The notes under the pieces were generated by a model. It worked only from the letters and a program-made list of their open reading frames with translations, ran no database searches and was not told where the DNA came from. Below are positions 1-6,400 of a DNA stretch of 12,269 bases, piece by piece; the stretch's first letter is position 1; the number at the start of each line of letters is the position of its first letter. The stretch covers positions 1-12,269 of the forward strand of contig JAKSDC010000203.1 of the NCBI GenBank assembly GCA_022360275.1, given 5' to 3'. The position numbers were made by a program, and so were the translations under genes. The stretch is from Chlorobiales bacterium (GTDB taxonomy: Bacteria > Bacteroidota > Chlorobiia > Chlorobiales > Chlorobiaceae).

Positions 1-32
1 CTTCGGAGGTTCGAATCCTTCCCTACCCACCA
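1..32 (+). tRNA. tRNA, 3' part only, probably tRNA-Tyr
   Basis: Only the T arm, the 3' acceptor strand and an encoded CCA are in the window; the anticodon lies before position 1. The T stem is GGAGG (5-9) with loop TTCGAAT (10-16) and stem CCTTC (17-21). It is followed by acceptor strand CCTACCC (22-28), discriminator A (29) and CCA (30-32). The leading CTTCG fits the end of a long class II variable arm, and this 3' end closely resembles that of E. coli tRNA-Tyr, which also precedes tRNA-Thr in the E. coli tufB cluster. The identity is therefore inferred from similarity and context rather than from the anticodon. tRNA-Leu or tRNA-Ser would be the class II alternatives. Confidence 0.6.
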
Positions 33-50
33 TGGTTTTCTGGCAGCCAG

Positions 51-123
<73 letters not shown>

Positions 124-146
124 CAGATGCTCATGTGGTTATGCAG

Positions 147-219
147 ACGTCAGTAGCTTAATTGGTAGAGCAGCGGTCTCCAAAACCGCAGGTTGGGGGT
201 TCGAGTCCCTCCTGACGTG
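147..219 (+). tRNA. tRNA-Trp (anticodon CCA)
   Basis: A complete 73-nt cloverleaf. Acceptor ACGTCAG (147-153) pairs with CTGACGT (212-218). The anticodon stem GCGGT/ACCGC (173-177/185-189) closes loop CTCCAAA, giving anticodon CCA at 180-182. The T stem is GGGGG/CCCTC around TTCGAGT. The discriminator base is G (219), the usual identity element for bacterial tRNA-Trp. CCA is not encoded (CCG follows). tRNA-Trp directly upstream of secE is a conserved arrangement in many bacteria. The 48 nt between it and secE contain no convincing promoter, so secE is probably co-transcribed with it. Confidence 0.97.
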
Positions 220-267
220 CCGGTACAGGGGTAGAGTGCAACAAGATATTGTAATTTAAGGCAGCGT

Positions 268-459
268 ATGAAGAAGTATCTCGATAAGGTGGTCCGGTAT
301 TACCAGGATGTTGTCAATGAGATGAAGAAGGTTGCCTGGCCGAGTCCCGAGGATACCCGTGATCTGACTGTTGTTGTTCTGACTGTCTCCGGGTTGCTTG
401 CCCTGTTTACTTTTGTGGTAGACTGGACTATAAACTCATTTATTGGAAAATTGTTCTAA
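268..459 (+). CDS. secE: SecE, preprotein translocase subunit
   Basis: SecE is the small clamp-like subunit of the SecYEG channel in the inner membrane, needed for Sec-dependent protein export. The 63-residue protein is the short, single-span form found in most bacteria (E. coli has three spans). An amphipathic N-terminal helix carries the family motif around residues 19-26, with the conserved run KKVAWPS at 20-26. One hydrophobic membrane segment follows at about residues 34-55, then a short tail. The start is supported by a modest AAGG at 258-261, six bases upstream of the ATG. nusG begins 20 nt after the stop, the standard secE-nusG pairing. Both length and motif fit the family. Confidence 0.96.
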   Translation: MKKYLDKVVRYYQDVVNEMKKVAWPSPEDTRDLTVVVLTVSGLLALFTFVVDWTINSFIGKLF

Positions 460-479
460 GAAAAAGAGGCTAAGTCAGG

Positions 480-1055
480 ATGAGCGAAACAACAAAGGAG
501 CAGGAGACTCAGGGGCTCCAGAACCCTCGCTGGTATGCTTTGAGAATCTATTCCGGTCACGAACGCAAGGTAAAGGAAGGGATCGAGCTCGAAGTGGAGC
601 GCCAGGGGCTGGGAGATAAAATCCTGCAGGTTTATGTTCCCTATGAAAAGTTCGTAGAGGTCAAAAACGGCAAGAAAAGGAGCCTTACCAAGAATGCATT
701 TCCAGGCTACGTGCTTATCGAGGCTGTGCTTGATAAGCAAACCAAGAATCTGATTATGGATATTCCTTCGGTCATGGGTTTTCTGGGGGTTAACGATATT
801 CCGACTCCCCTGCGACCTGACGAAGTTGAAAAAATTCTCGAGCCCGGGGGGCCCGTCGAGCAGCGTTCTGTTGTCGAAGCTCCTTTCCGTGTCGGCGATT
901 CCGTCAAGGTGATAGATGGTCCTTTCAGTTCATTGATCGGAGTGGTTCACGATGTGTGTACCGAAAGAATGAAAGTCAAGGTAATGATTAACTTTTTCGG
1001 GCGCAGCACTCCTACCGAGCTTGATTTTTCACAGGTTAAGTCAATTTCTCAATAA
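480..1055 (+). CDS. nusG: NusG, transcription termination/antitermination factor
   Basis: NusG binds the clamp of RNA polymerase, suppresses pausing, and links polymerase to Rho or to the leading ribosome through S10. The 191 residues match the family. The NGN domain covers about residues 16-105 (WYALRIYSGHE at 18-28, FPGYVLIE at 74-81). A linker follows, then the C-terminal KOW domain from about 136 (FRVGDSVKVIDGPFSS at 136-151) to the end. There is no extra inserted domain. GAGG at 466-469 lies ten bases before the ATG. The stop is followed by only 42 nt before rplK, so the two are likely co-transcribed. Its binding target, the beta-prime clamp, is encoded in the same locus. Confidence 0.97.
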   Translation: MSETTKEQETQGLQNPRWYALRIYSGHERKVKEGIELEVERQGLGDKILQVYVPYEKFVEVKNGKKRSLTKNAFPGYVLIEAVLDKQTKNLIMDIPSVMGFLGVNDIPTPLRPDEVEKILEPGGPVEQRSVVEAPFRVGDSVKVIDGPFSSLIGVVHDVCTERMKVKVMINFFGRSTPTELDFSQVKSISQ

Positions 1056-1097
1056 CACGGCTTGAGTATTATTCAGCTGTTGAAACAGTGATGTTGT
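1056..1097 (+). promoter_or_regulatory. rplK leader with a short hairpin, possible L1 feedback site
   Basis: This 42-nt nusG-rplK spacer contains a small hairpin: CTGT (1077-1080), loop TGAA, ACAG (1085-1088), with a further G-U pair outside. It is followed by GTGAT (1088-1092), which can pair with the 3' end of 16S rRNA and lies five bases before the ATG at 1098. In many bacteria L1 represses translation of the L11-L1 mRNA by binding a 23S-like structure at this place. Whether this small element is such a site is a guess; I see no clear match to a known L1 target. Confidence 0.25.
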
Positions 1098-1523
1098 ATG
1101 GCAAAAAAGGTAGTTGGGTTTATTAAACTGCAGATTCCCGCAGGCGGCGCCAATCCTGCACCGCCCGTCGGACCGGCTCTGGGTCAAAAAGGCGTTAATA
1201 TCATGGAGTTCTGCAAGCAGTTCAATGCAAAAACCCAGTCACAGGCAGGAACCATTATTCCGGTTGTGATTACGGTATTTTCCGATAAATCGTTCACGTT
1301 TATTACCAAGACGCCTCCAGCTGCTGTTCTTTTGCTCAAGGAAGCCAAGTTGCAGAAAGGTTCGGGAGAGCCGAACAAAAACAAAGTCGGAAAAGTGACT
1401 GAAGAGCAGGTTCGCAAGATCGCGGAACTGAAAATGCCGGATCTCAATGCTTTCGATATTGAAGGCGCGATGCAGATGGTGCGTGGTACGGCAAGAAGTA
1501 TGGGAATCGAGGTGGAAGGCTGA
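1098..1523 (+). CDS. rplK: Ribosomal protein L11
   Basis: L11 forms, with 23S rRNA helices 43-44, the GTPase-associated centre at the base of the stalk, where elongation and release factors dock and where stringent-response RelA is triggered. The 141-residue length is typical. The N-terminal domain shows the proline-rich stretch IPAGGANPAPPVGPALGQKG (13-32), the thiostrepton-binding face in this family. The C-terminal RNA-binding domain runs from about residue 72, with conserved KVGKVTEEQV and the GTARSMGIEVEG end. The upstream region lacks a standard purine-rich ribosome binding site; only GTGAT at 1088-1092 may pair with 16S rRNA. An ATG at 1091 is out of frame. rplA follows after 70 nt. 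Confidence 0.98.
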   Translation: MAKKVVGFIKLQIPAGGANPAPPVGPALGQKGVNIMEFCKQFNAKTQSQAGTIIPVVITVFSDKSFTFITKTPPAAVLLLKEAKLQKGSGEPNKNKVGKVTEEQVRKIAELKMPDLNAFDIEGAMQMVRGTARSMGIEVEG

Positions 1524-1593
1524 ATTTTTCAGCGTTGAATCGTGAATGTGGAAGACCGTCAGGTCGTGTTTTAAACCACTTGCAAGAAAAAAA

Positions 1594-2283
1594 ATGGCAG
1601 GAAAAAAATATAAAAACGCTTTTGGTAAGGCAGCCGCTCAGAGTGAGTACGATCTGCAGCAGGCCGTAGAGCTTCTCAAGGAGATTACTGACGTCAAATT
1701 CGATGCCTCGGTTGACGTCGCGATGAGGTTGGGGGTTGATCCGCGTCATGCGGACCAGGTAGTTCGCGGTACCGTTATGCTGCCCCACGGGACAGGTAAA
1801 ACCGTATCGGTTCTCGTGATATGCAATGAGTCCAAAGCCGCTGAGGCGAAAGAAGCCGGTGCTGACATGGTGGGTTTTGAAGACTATATCGAAAAAATCC
1901 AAAACGGCTGGACGGATGTCGATGTGATCATAGCTACGCCTGATGTTATGGGCAAGCTCGGCAAAATAGGTAAAATCCTTGGTCCTCGGGGACTTATGCC
2001 TAACCCGAAATCGGGTACGGTCACGATGGATGTTGCCAAAGCGGTAAAAGAGGTTAAGGCTGGTAAAATCGAGTTCAGGGTCGACAAGGCTGGTAACGTG
2101 CACGCTCCCGTAGGCAAGGTATCGTTCGGGGCCGATCAGCTGGCAGACAATGTTACCAGTTTTATCAAGGAGGTTATCAGATTGAAGCCTTCCGCCGCGA
2201 AAGGGCAGTACATCCGGAATATTTCCATTTCCAGCACGATGTCGCCGGGAATCAGGGTGGAAAAAGAGAAGTTTGTCACCTAA
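1594..2283 (+). CDS. rplA: Ribosomal protein L1
   Basis: L1 builds the mobile L1 stalk at the ribosome E site, guiding deacylated tRNA out, and in many bacteria represses its own operon. The frame is open from an ATG at 1546, but the 16 residues before 1594 look unlike L1. Starting at 1594 gives MAGKKYKNAF and 229 residues, the usual family length, so I chose that start. The signature GPRGLMPNPK lies at residues 130-139, followed by SGTV. Other family hallmarks include the early GVDPRHADQVVRG region and the late FGADQLADN segment. No clear Shine-Dalgarno sequence precedes either ATG; the bases before 1594 are a run of A. Translation may depend on coupling from rplK 70 nt upstream. Confidence 0.96.
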   Translation: MAGKKYKNAFGKAAAQSEYDLQQAVELLKEITDVKFDASVDVAMRLGVDPRHADQVVRGTVMLPHGTGKTVSVLVICNESKAAEAKEAGADMVGFEDYIEKIQNGWTDVDVIIATPDVMGKLGKIGKILGPRGLMPNPKSGTVTMDVAKAVKEVKAGKIEFRVDKAGNVHAPVGKVSFGADQLADNVTSFIKEVIRLKPSAAKGQYIRNISISSTMSPGIRVEKEKFVT

Positions 2284-2284
2284 C

Positions 2285-2297
2285 GTAAACGGTTTAC
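2285..2297. repeat. Short inverted repeat in the rplA-rplJ gap
   Basis: GTAAAC (2285-2290) and GTTTAC (2292-2297) are perfect inverted copies around one central G, filling most of the 17-nt gap between rplA and rplJ and ending three bases before the rplJ ATG. As RNA only about four pairs can form around a five-base loop, so a stable hairpin is unlikely. A protein-binding role or chance are both possible. Confidence 0.3.
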
Positions 2298-2300
2298 AAA

Positions 2301-2825
2301 ATGAAGCGCGAGAAAAAAGAACAGATTGTGAAAGAGGTTTCCGAGAAACTTCAAAAGGCACAGGGAATATATCTGACCGAGTTTCAGGGGCTTGATGTCT
2401 CCAAGATGGCTGAGCTGAGAAACGAGTTCCGCAAGGCAGGTGTCGAGTACAAGGTGGTGAAAAACACCTTGGTCAAAAAGGCTCTCGAAAATGTCGAGGG
2501 GGGAGACCGTTTGGCTGAAGGACTGGTGAACACGACCGGGCTGGCCATCGGCTATGACGATCCTGTTGTTCCGGCAAAGGTCATTGAAAAGTTCGGTAAG
2601 GACAATGAACTGCTGAAGTTCAAGATGGCTTCTGTCGATGGCTCCGTGTTCGAAGCGGACAAGTTGAAAGAGCTTTCCAAAATGCTCAGCAAAACCGAAA
2701 ATGTCGGCCGTGTTGCGGGTCTGGTTAACAATGTCGTCAGTTCCGTTCCCATGGTGGTCAACGCGGTCATGAGGGATCTTGTTTCTGTTATTGATCAGGT
2801 AGCGAAACAGAAACAGGGTTCATGA
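2301..2825 (+). CDS. rplJ: Ribosomal protein L10
   Basis: L10 anchors the L7/L12 dimers to 23S rRNA next to L11 and so forms the trunk of the flexible stalk. The 174 residues fit the family. The N-terminal RNA-binding domain includes the conserved EFQGLDVSKMAELR segment (about 27-40) and the following KVVKNTLVKKAL (about 51-62). The C-terminal part forms the long helix (VNAVMRDLVSVIDQVAKQK) that carries L12 dimers. The start is 17 nt after the rplA stop and there is no visible Shine-Dalgarno sequence. In E. coli a long L10-binding leader sits between rplA and rplJ; no room exists for one here, so any feedback control must act elsewhere. rplL follows after 71 nt. Confidence 0.97.
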   Translation: MKREKKEQIVKEVSEKLQKAQGIYLTEFQGLDVSKMAELRNEFRKAGVEYKVVKNTLVKKALENVEGGDRLAEGLVNTTGLAIGYDDPVVPAKVIEKFGKDNELLKFKMASVDGSVFEADKLKELSKMLSKTENVGRVAGLVNNVVSSVPMVVNAVMRDLVSVIDQVAKQKQGS

Positions 2826-2885
2826 TAGTAGTTATAAGTCTATTACGCACTCAAAAGCATTGCAATTACAATAAATAAAAACAAA

Positions 2886-2891
2886 AGAGGA
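2886..2891 (+). promoter_or_regulatory. Strong ribosome binding site of rplL
   Basis: AGAGGA lies five bases before the rplL ATG, in an A-rich, unstructured stretch. It is the only strong Shine-Dalgarno sequence among the four ribosomal protein genes here (rplK, rplA and rplJ have none or weak ones). This fits the need for several L7/L12 copies per ribosome against one of each of the others; the causal link is inference. Confidence 0.75.
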
Positions 2892-2896
2892 AGATA

Positions 2897-3277
2897 ATGG
2901 CATCTATTGACACACTTGTAGAGGAAATTGGTAAGTTGTCGCTTACCGAAGCTTCCGAGCTGGTCAAAGCCCTGGAAGAGAAATTCGGTGTGAGTGCTGC
3001 TCCGGCTGTTGTTGCTGGTGGTGTGGCGGCTGCTCCTGCAGGTGAAGCGGCAGCTCAGGAAGAGAAAACCGAGTTTGACGTTGAGCTGAAAGCAATCGGC
3101 GGAAACAAAATCAATGTTATCAAGGTTGTCCGTTCTATTACCGGGCTTGGTCTTAAGGAGGCAAAAGAGATGGTTGACGGTGCACCGAAAGTTGTTAAAG
3201 AGGCAGTAAGCAAGGAAGAGGCTGAAAAAATCGCCAAAGAGCTCAAAGACGCAGGCGCGGAAGTTGAGCTCAAGTAA
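2897..3277 (+). CDS. rplL: Ribosomal protein L7/L12
   Basis: L7/L12 is the multicopy stalk protein that recruits EF-Tu, EF-G, IF2 and RF3 and stimulates their GTP hydrolysis. The 126 residues show the usual three parts. The N-terminal helical domain (1-33) dimerises and binds L10. The flexible Ala/Gly/Val-rich hinge covers about 34-55. The C-terminal factor-binding domain (about 57-126) carries the conserved INVIKVVRSITGLGLKEAK segment and the DAGAEVELK end. The spacer before it (2826-2896) is AT-rich and shows no convincing promoter, but it contains a strong ribosome binding site. Downstream lies the hairpin that separates stalk genes from the polymerase genes. Confidence 0.98.
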   Translation: MASIDTLVEEIGKLSLTEASELVKALEEKFGVSAAPAVVAGGVAAAPAGEAAAQEEKTEFDVELKAIGGNKINVIKVVRSITGLGLKEAKEMVDGAPKVVKEAVSKEEAEKIAKELKDAGAEVELK

Positions 3278-3304
3278 CATTTTTCAGGCGTCGATTATGA
3301 TCAT

Positions 3305-3333
3305 AAGCTCCGTCTCGGCATGAGGCGGAGCTT
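3305..3333 (+). terminator. rplL-rpoB hairpin, likely attenuator or RNA processing site
   Basis: AAGCTCCG (3305-3312) starts a 12-bp stem ending in CGGAGCTT (3326-3333), with one G-U pair and the five-base loop GGCAT (3317-3321). It is the strongest structure in the spacer. The bases after it (TGCCTGTTTG) are only moderately T-rich, so full termination is unlikely; partial read-through is expected because rpoB and rpoC continue on the same strand without a convincing promoter. E. coli has a partial terminator and an RNase III site at the equivalent place, lowering polymerase relative to ribosomal protein output. Function here is inferred from position and structure. Confidence 0.7.
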
Positions 3334-3351
3334 TGCCTGTTTGTAAGAGTT

Positions 3352-3382
3352 TGAACATGTAGTTCCGTAAACACGATGTTCA
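3352..3382 (+). repeat. Inverted repeat in the rpoB leader
   Basis: TGAACAT (3352-3358) and ATGTTCA (3376-3382) are perfect 7-bp inverted copies 17 nt apart; an inner GTT/AAC adds three pairs inside a 3x3 internal loop. This is a second, weaker hairpin after the attenuator and about 95 nt before the rpoB start. It could be an mRNA structure, an operator, or chance. No protein-binding site class is recognised. Confidence 0.35.
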
Positions 3383-3467
3383 GTACTGATAAAGGCGTCA
3401 GCTGAGTGGCTATTGTGTTTTAACTCAATGAAAAGAAAGAGAAGTACTTCCTGCAATCGATAAAAGT

Positions 3468-3473
3468 GAGGTG
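3468..3473 (+). promoter_or_regulatory. Ribosome binding site that decides the rpoB start
   Basis: GAGGTG matches the extended Shine-Dalgarno sequence (complementary to the CACCUC of the 16S 3' end). It overlaps the first possible GTG (3471), leaves five bases between GAGG and the GTG at 3477, and eleven to the GTG at 3483. Spacing therefore favours 3477 and excludes 3471. Confidence 0.6.
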
Positions 3474-3476
3474 CAA

Positions 3477-6400
3477 GTGAAAGTGGCTGATAAAACACAG
3501 AAAGAGTGTATTGCCTTTTCCAAGATCGAGAGCATTGTCAATCCTCCTGATTTATTACAAGTCCAGCTCGATTCGTTCAAGAGGTTTATTCAGGACAGTG
3601 TTCCCCTTGCCAAACGTAAAGACCAGGGGCTTGAAAAGGTGCTTCGCAGCGCTTTTCCGATCACGGATACCCGGGGTCTGTATTTACTTGAATATATATC
3701 GTATACATTTGACAAGCCGAAATACACCGTAGAAGAATGTATTGAAAGGGGGCTTACCTATGATGTTTCACTCAAGGTCAAGCTGAAACTTTCCTATAAA
3801 GACGAACCCGATGAAACGGACTGGAAGGAGACGATCCAGCAGGAAGTCTACCTGGGCCGTATTCCTTACATGACCGATCGCGGTACATTTATCGTCAACG
3901 GAGCGGAGCGTGTTGTCGTTGCCCAGTTGCATCGTTCTCCGGGCGTTGTCTTCAGCGAAGCCATCCATCCGAACGGTAAAAAAATGTATTCAGCGAAGAT
4001 TGTTCCGACCAGGGGGTCCTGGATAGAATTCCAGACCGACATCAATAATCAGATCTATGTTTACATAGACCAGAAAAAGAATTTCCTGGTCAGTGCACTG
4101 CTTCGTGCCATAGGTTTTACGAAAGATGAGGATATCCTCAGCCTGTTCGATCTTGTAGAAGAGGTGCCGGTCAAAGCAAGCAAGAAAGACTATCTTATCG
4201 GCAAAAACCTTGCATCCGACATCATCGATATGCAGACCGGTGAAGTTGTCAGCGCAAGGACAGCGATTACCGAAGATATACTGGACCAGGTTACAGCCGC
4301 CGGATACAAGACGGTCAAGATCATGAGGACCGCTGCAAGCGAAAAGGGTCTTGACAAATCTGTTGTTACCAACACCATTCTCAATGACAGTTCGGCAACC
4401 GAAGAAGAAGCGCTTGAAATTGTCTATGAGGAACTGCGTGCCAATGAGGCTCCGGATATCGATGCGGCAAGAAGCTTTCTCGAGAGAACCTTTTTCAATC
4501 AGAAGAAGTATGATCTGGGAGATGTCGGACGCTACAGGATCAATAAAAAGCTCGGCAAAGAACAGGAAGCGTTCTGGGAGTTTCTCGATGGGAACCCGGA
4601 GCTGAAAGCGCTGTCGGACGCGATTTACGAAAAAATCCTCCAGACCATTCAGTCATATTCCGATGAACCCATCGGAGAGGATATCATGGTGTTGACGCAC
4701 TACGACATCATTGCAGTTATCAACTATCTGATCAAGCTGGTCAATGGACAGGCAGAGGTGGACGATGTCGACCATCTTGCAAACAGAAGGGTCAGAACCG
4801 TTGGCGAGCAGCTTGCGGCACAGTTTGTTGTCGGACTTGCCAGGATGGGGAAAAATGTTCGTGAAAAACTTAATTCCCGGGACACCGACAAGATTGCGCC
4901 GGCGGATCTGATTAATGCCCGAACGGTTTCAAGCGTGGTCTCAAGCTTTTTTGCAACGAGCCAGCTCTCGCAGTTTATGGACCAGACAAATCCGCTGGCG
5001 GAAATGACCAACAAGCGAAGGGTGTCTGCGCTTGGACCCGGAGGTCTTACCAGGGAAAGGGCAGGTTTCGAGGTTCGGGACGTGCACTACACGCATTACG
5101 GACGCCTTTGCCCGATCGAGACACCTGAAGGGCCGAATATCGGCTTGATTTCCTCGTTGTCGGTGTACGCCGAGATTAACGACAAAGGGTTTATCCAGAC
5201 ACCCTACCGTGTCGTTAAGGATGGCGTTGTGACCGACGAGGTCGTCATGCTGTCTGCCGAAGACGAAGAGAACAAGATTACCGTCCCGGTTAATGTGCCG
5301 CTTGATGACAAAAGGAAAATAACCTCGGAAACCGTTCAGGCGAGAACAAAAGGCGACTACCCCGTTGTCACTGCCGAAGAGGTCGATTACATGGATGTCT
5401 CTCCGATTCAGATCGTCAGTGCGGCAGCAGCTCTTATTCCATTTCTCGAGCATGATGACGGTAACCGTGCTCTGATGGGGGCTAACATGCAGCGCCAGGC
5501 GGTTCCGCTTCTTGTTGCAGAAGCTCCTATAGTAGGTACGGGTATGGAAGCAAAGGTAGCCCGTGATTCGCGTGCCGTAATCCTTGCCGAGGGATCAGGC
5601 GTTGTCGAGTCGGTGACTGCGGAAAGCATCCGTGTTCGCTACGACATGGATGGCGATGATGAAAATCGGATGATCATGCTGGATCCTGATGAGGGAGTCA
5701 AAACTTATGAGCTGATCAAATTCAAACGCTCGAACCAGGATACCTGTATAACCCAGAAACCTGTCGTAAAGACGAGCCAGGTGGTCGGGAAAGGGGATAT
5801 CCTGGCTGACGGTCCTTCGACGGAAAACGGTGAACTGGCCTTGGGCAAAAACGTGCTTGTCGCGTTCATGCCCTGGAGAGGCTACAACTTCGAGGATGCT
5901 ATCGTACTGAGTGAACGTCTGGTCTATGATGATGTATTCACCTCGATCCACATCCATGAGTTCGAGGCCAACGTCCGTGACACGAAACGGGGCGAAGAAC
6001 AGTTTACCCGCGACATTTACAATGTCAGTGAAGAGGCGTTACGAAACCTTGATGAGAACGGCATTATCCGTATCGGCGCCGAAGTCAAGGAACGTGATAT
6101 TATTGTCGGTAAAATCACTCCTAAGGGGGAGAGTGATCCGACCCCTGAAGAAAAACTGCTTCGAGCGATTTTCGGCGATAAATCAAGCGACGTCAAGGAC
6201 GCATCCATGCATGTTCCTGCAGGCATGAAAGGCATTGTGATCAAAACAAAGCTTTTCAGTCGCAAAAAGAAGATCGGTATGGATATCAAGGAGCGCCAGG
6301 AGGCAATCGATACCCTGTATGATCGCAAGGAGGCCGATCTTCGAAGCCGTTTCAGCAAGTGGATGACACAGCTTTTTGAGGGCAAGAAGACTACCGGTGT

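Noticed and set aside
1546..1593. Upstream ATG giving L1 sixteen extra residues
   Set aside because: The added residues do not look like L1, no ribosome binding site precedes it, and the shorter form has the usual length.
1444..2361. A 305-codon open frame antisense to rplK-rplA-rplJ
   Set aside because: It covers three certain ribosomal protein genes on the other strand and its product resembles no family I know.
2826..2896. Possible promoter in the AT-rich rplJ-rplL gap (TTGCAA near TACAAT)
   Set aside because: The two hexamers are almost adjacent rather than about 17 bases apart, and no better pair is seen.
3351..3379. TTGAAC as a -35 box for an rpoB promoter
   Set aside because: The matching -10 position reads CGATGT, a poor fit; the inverted repeat explains the sequence as well.
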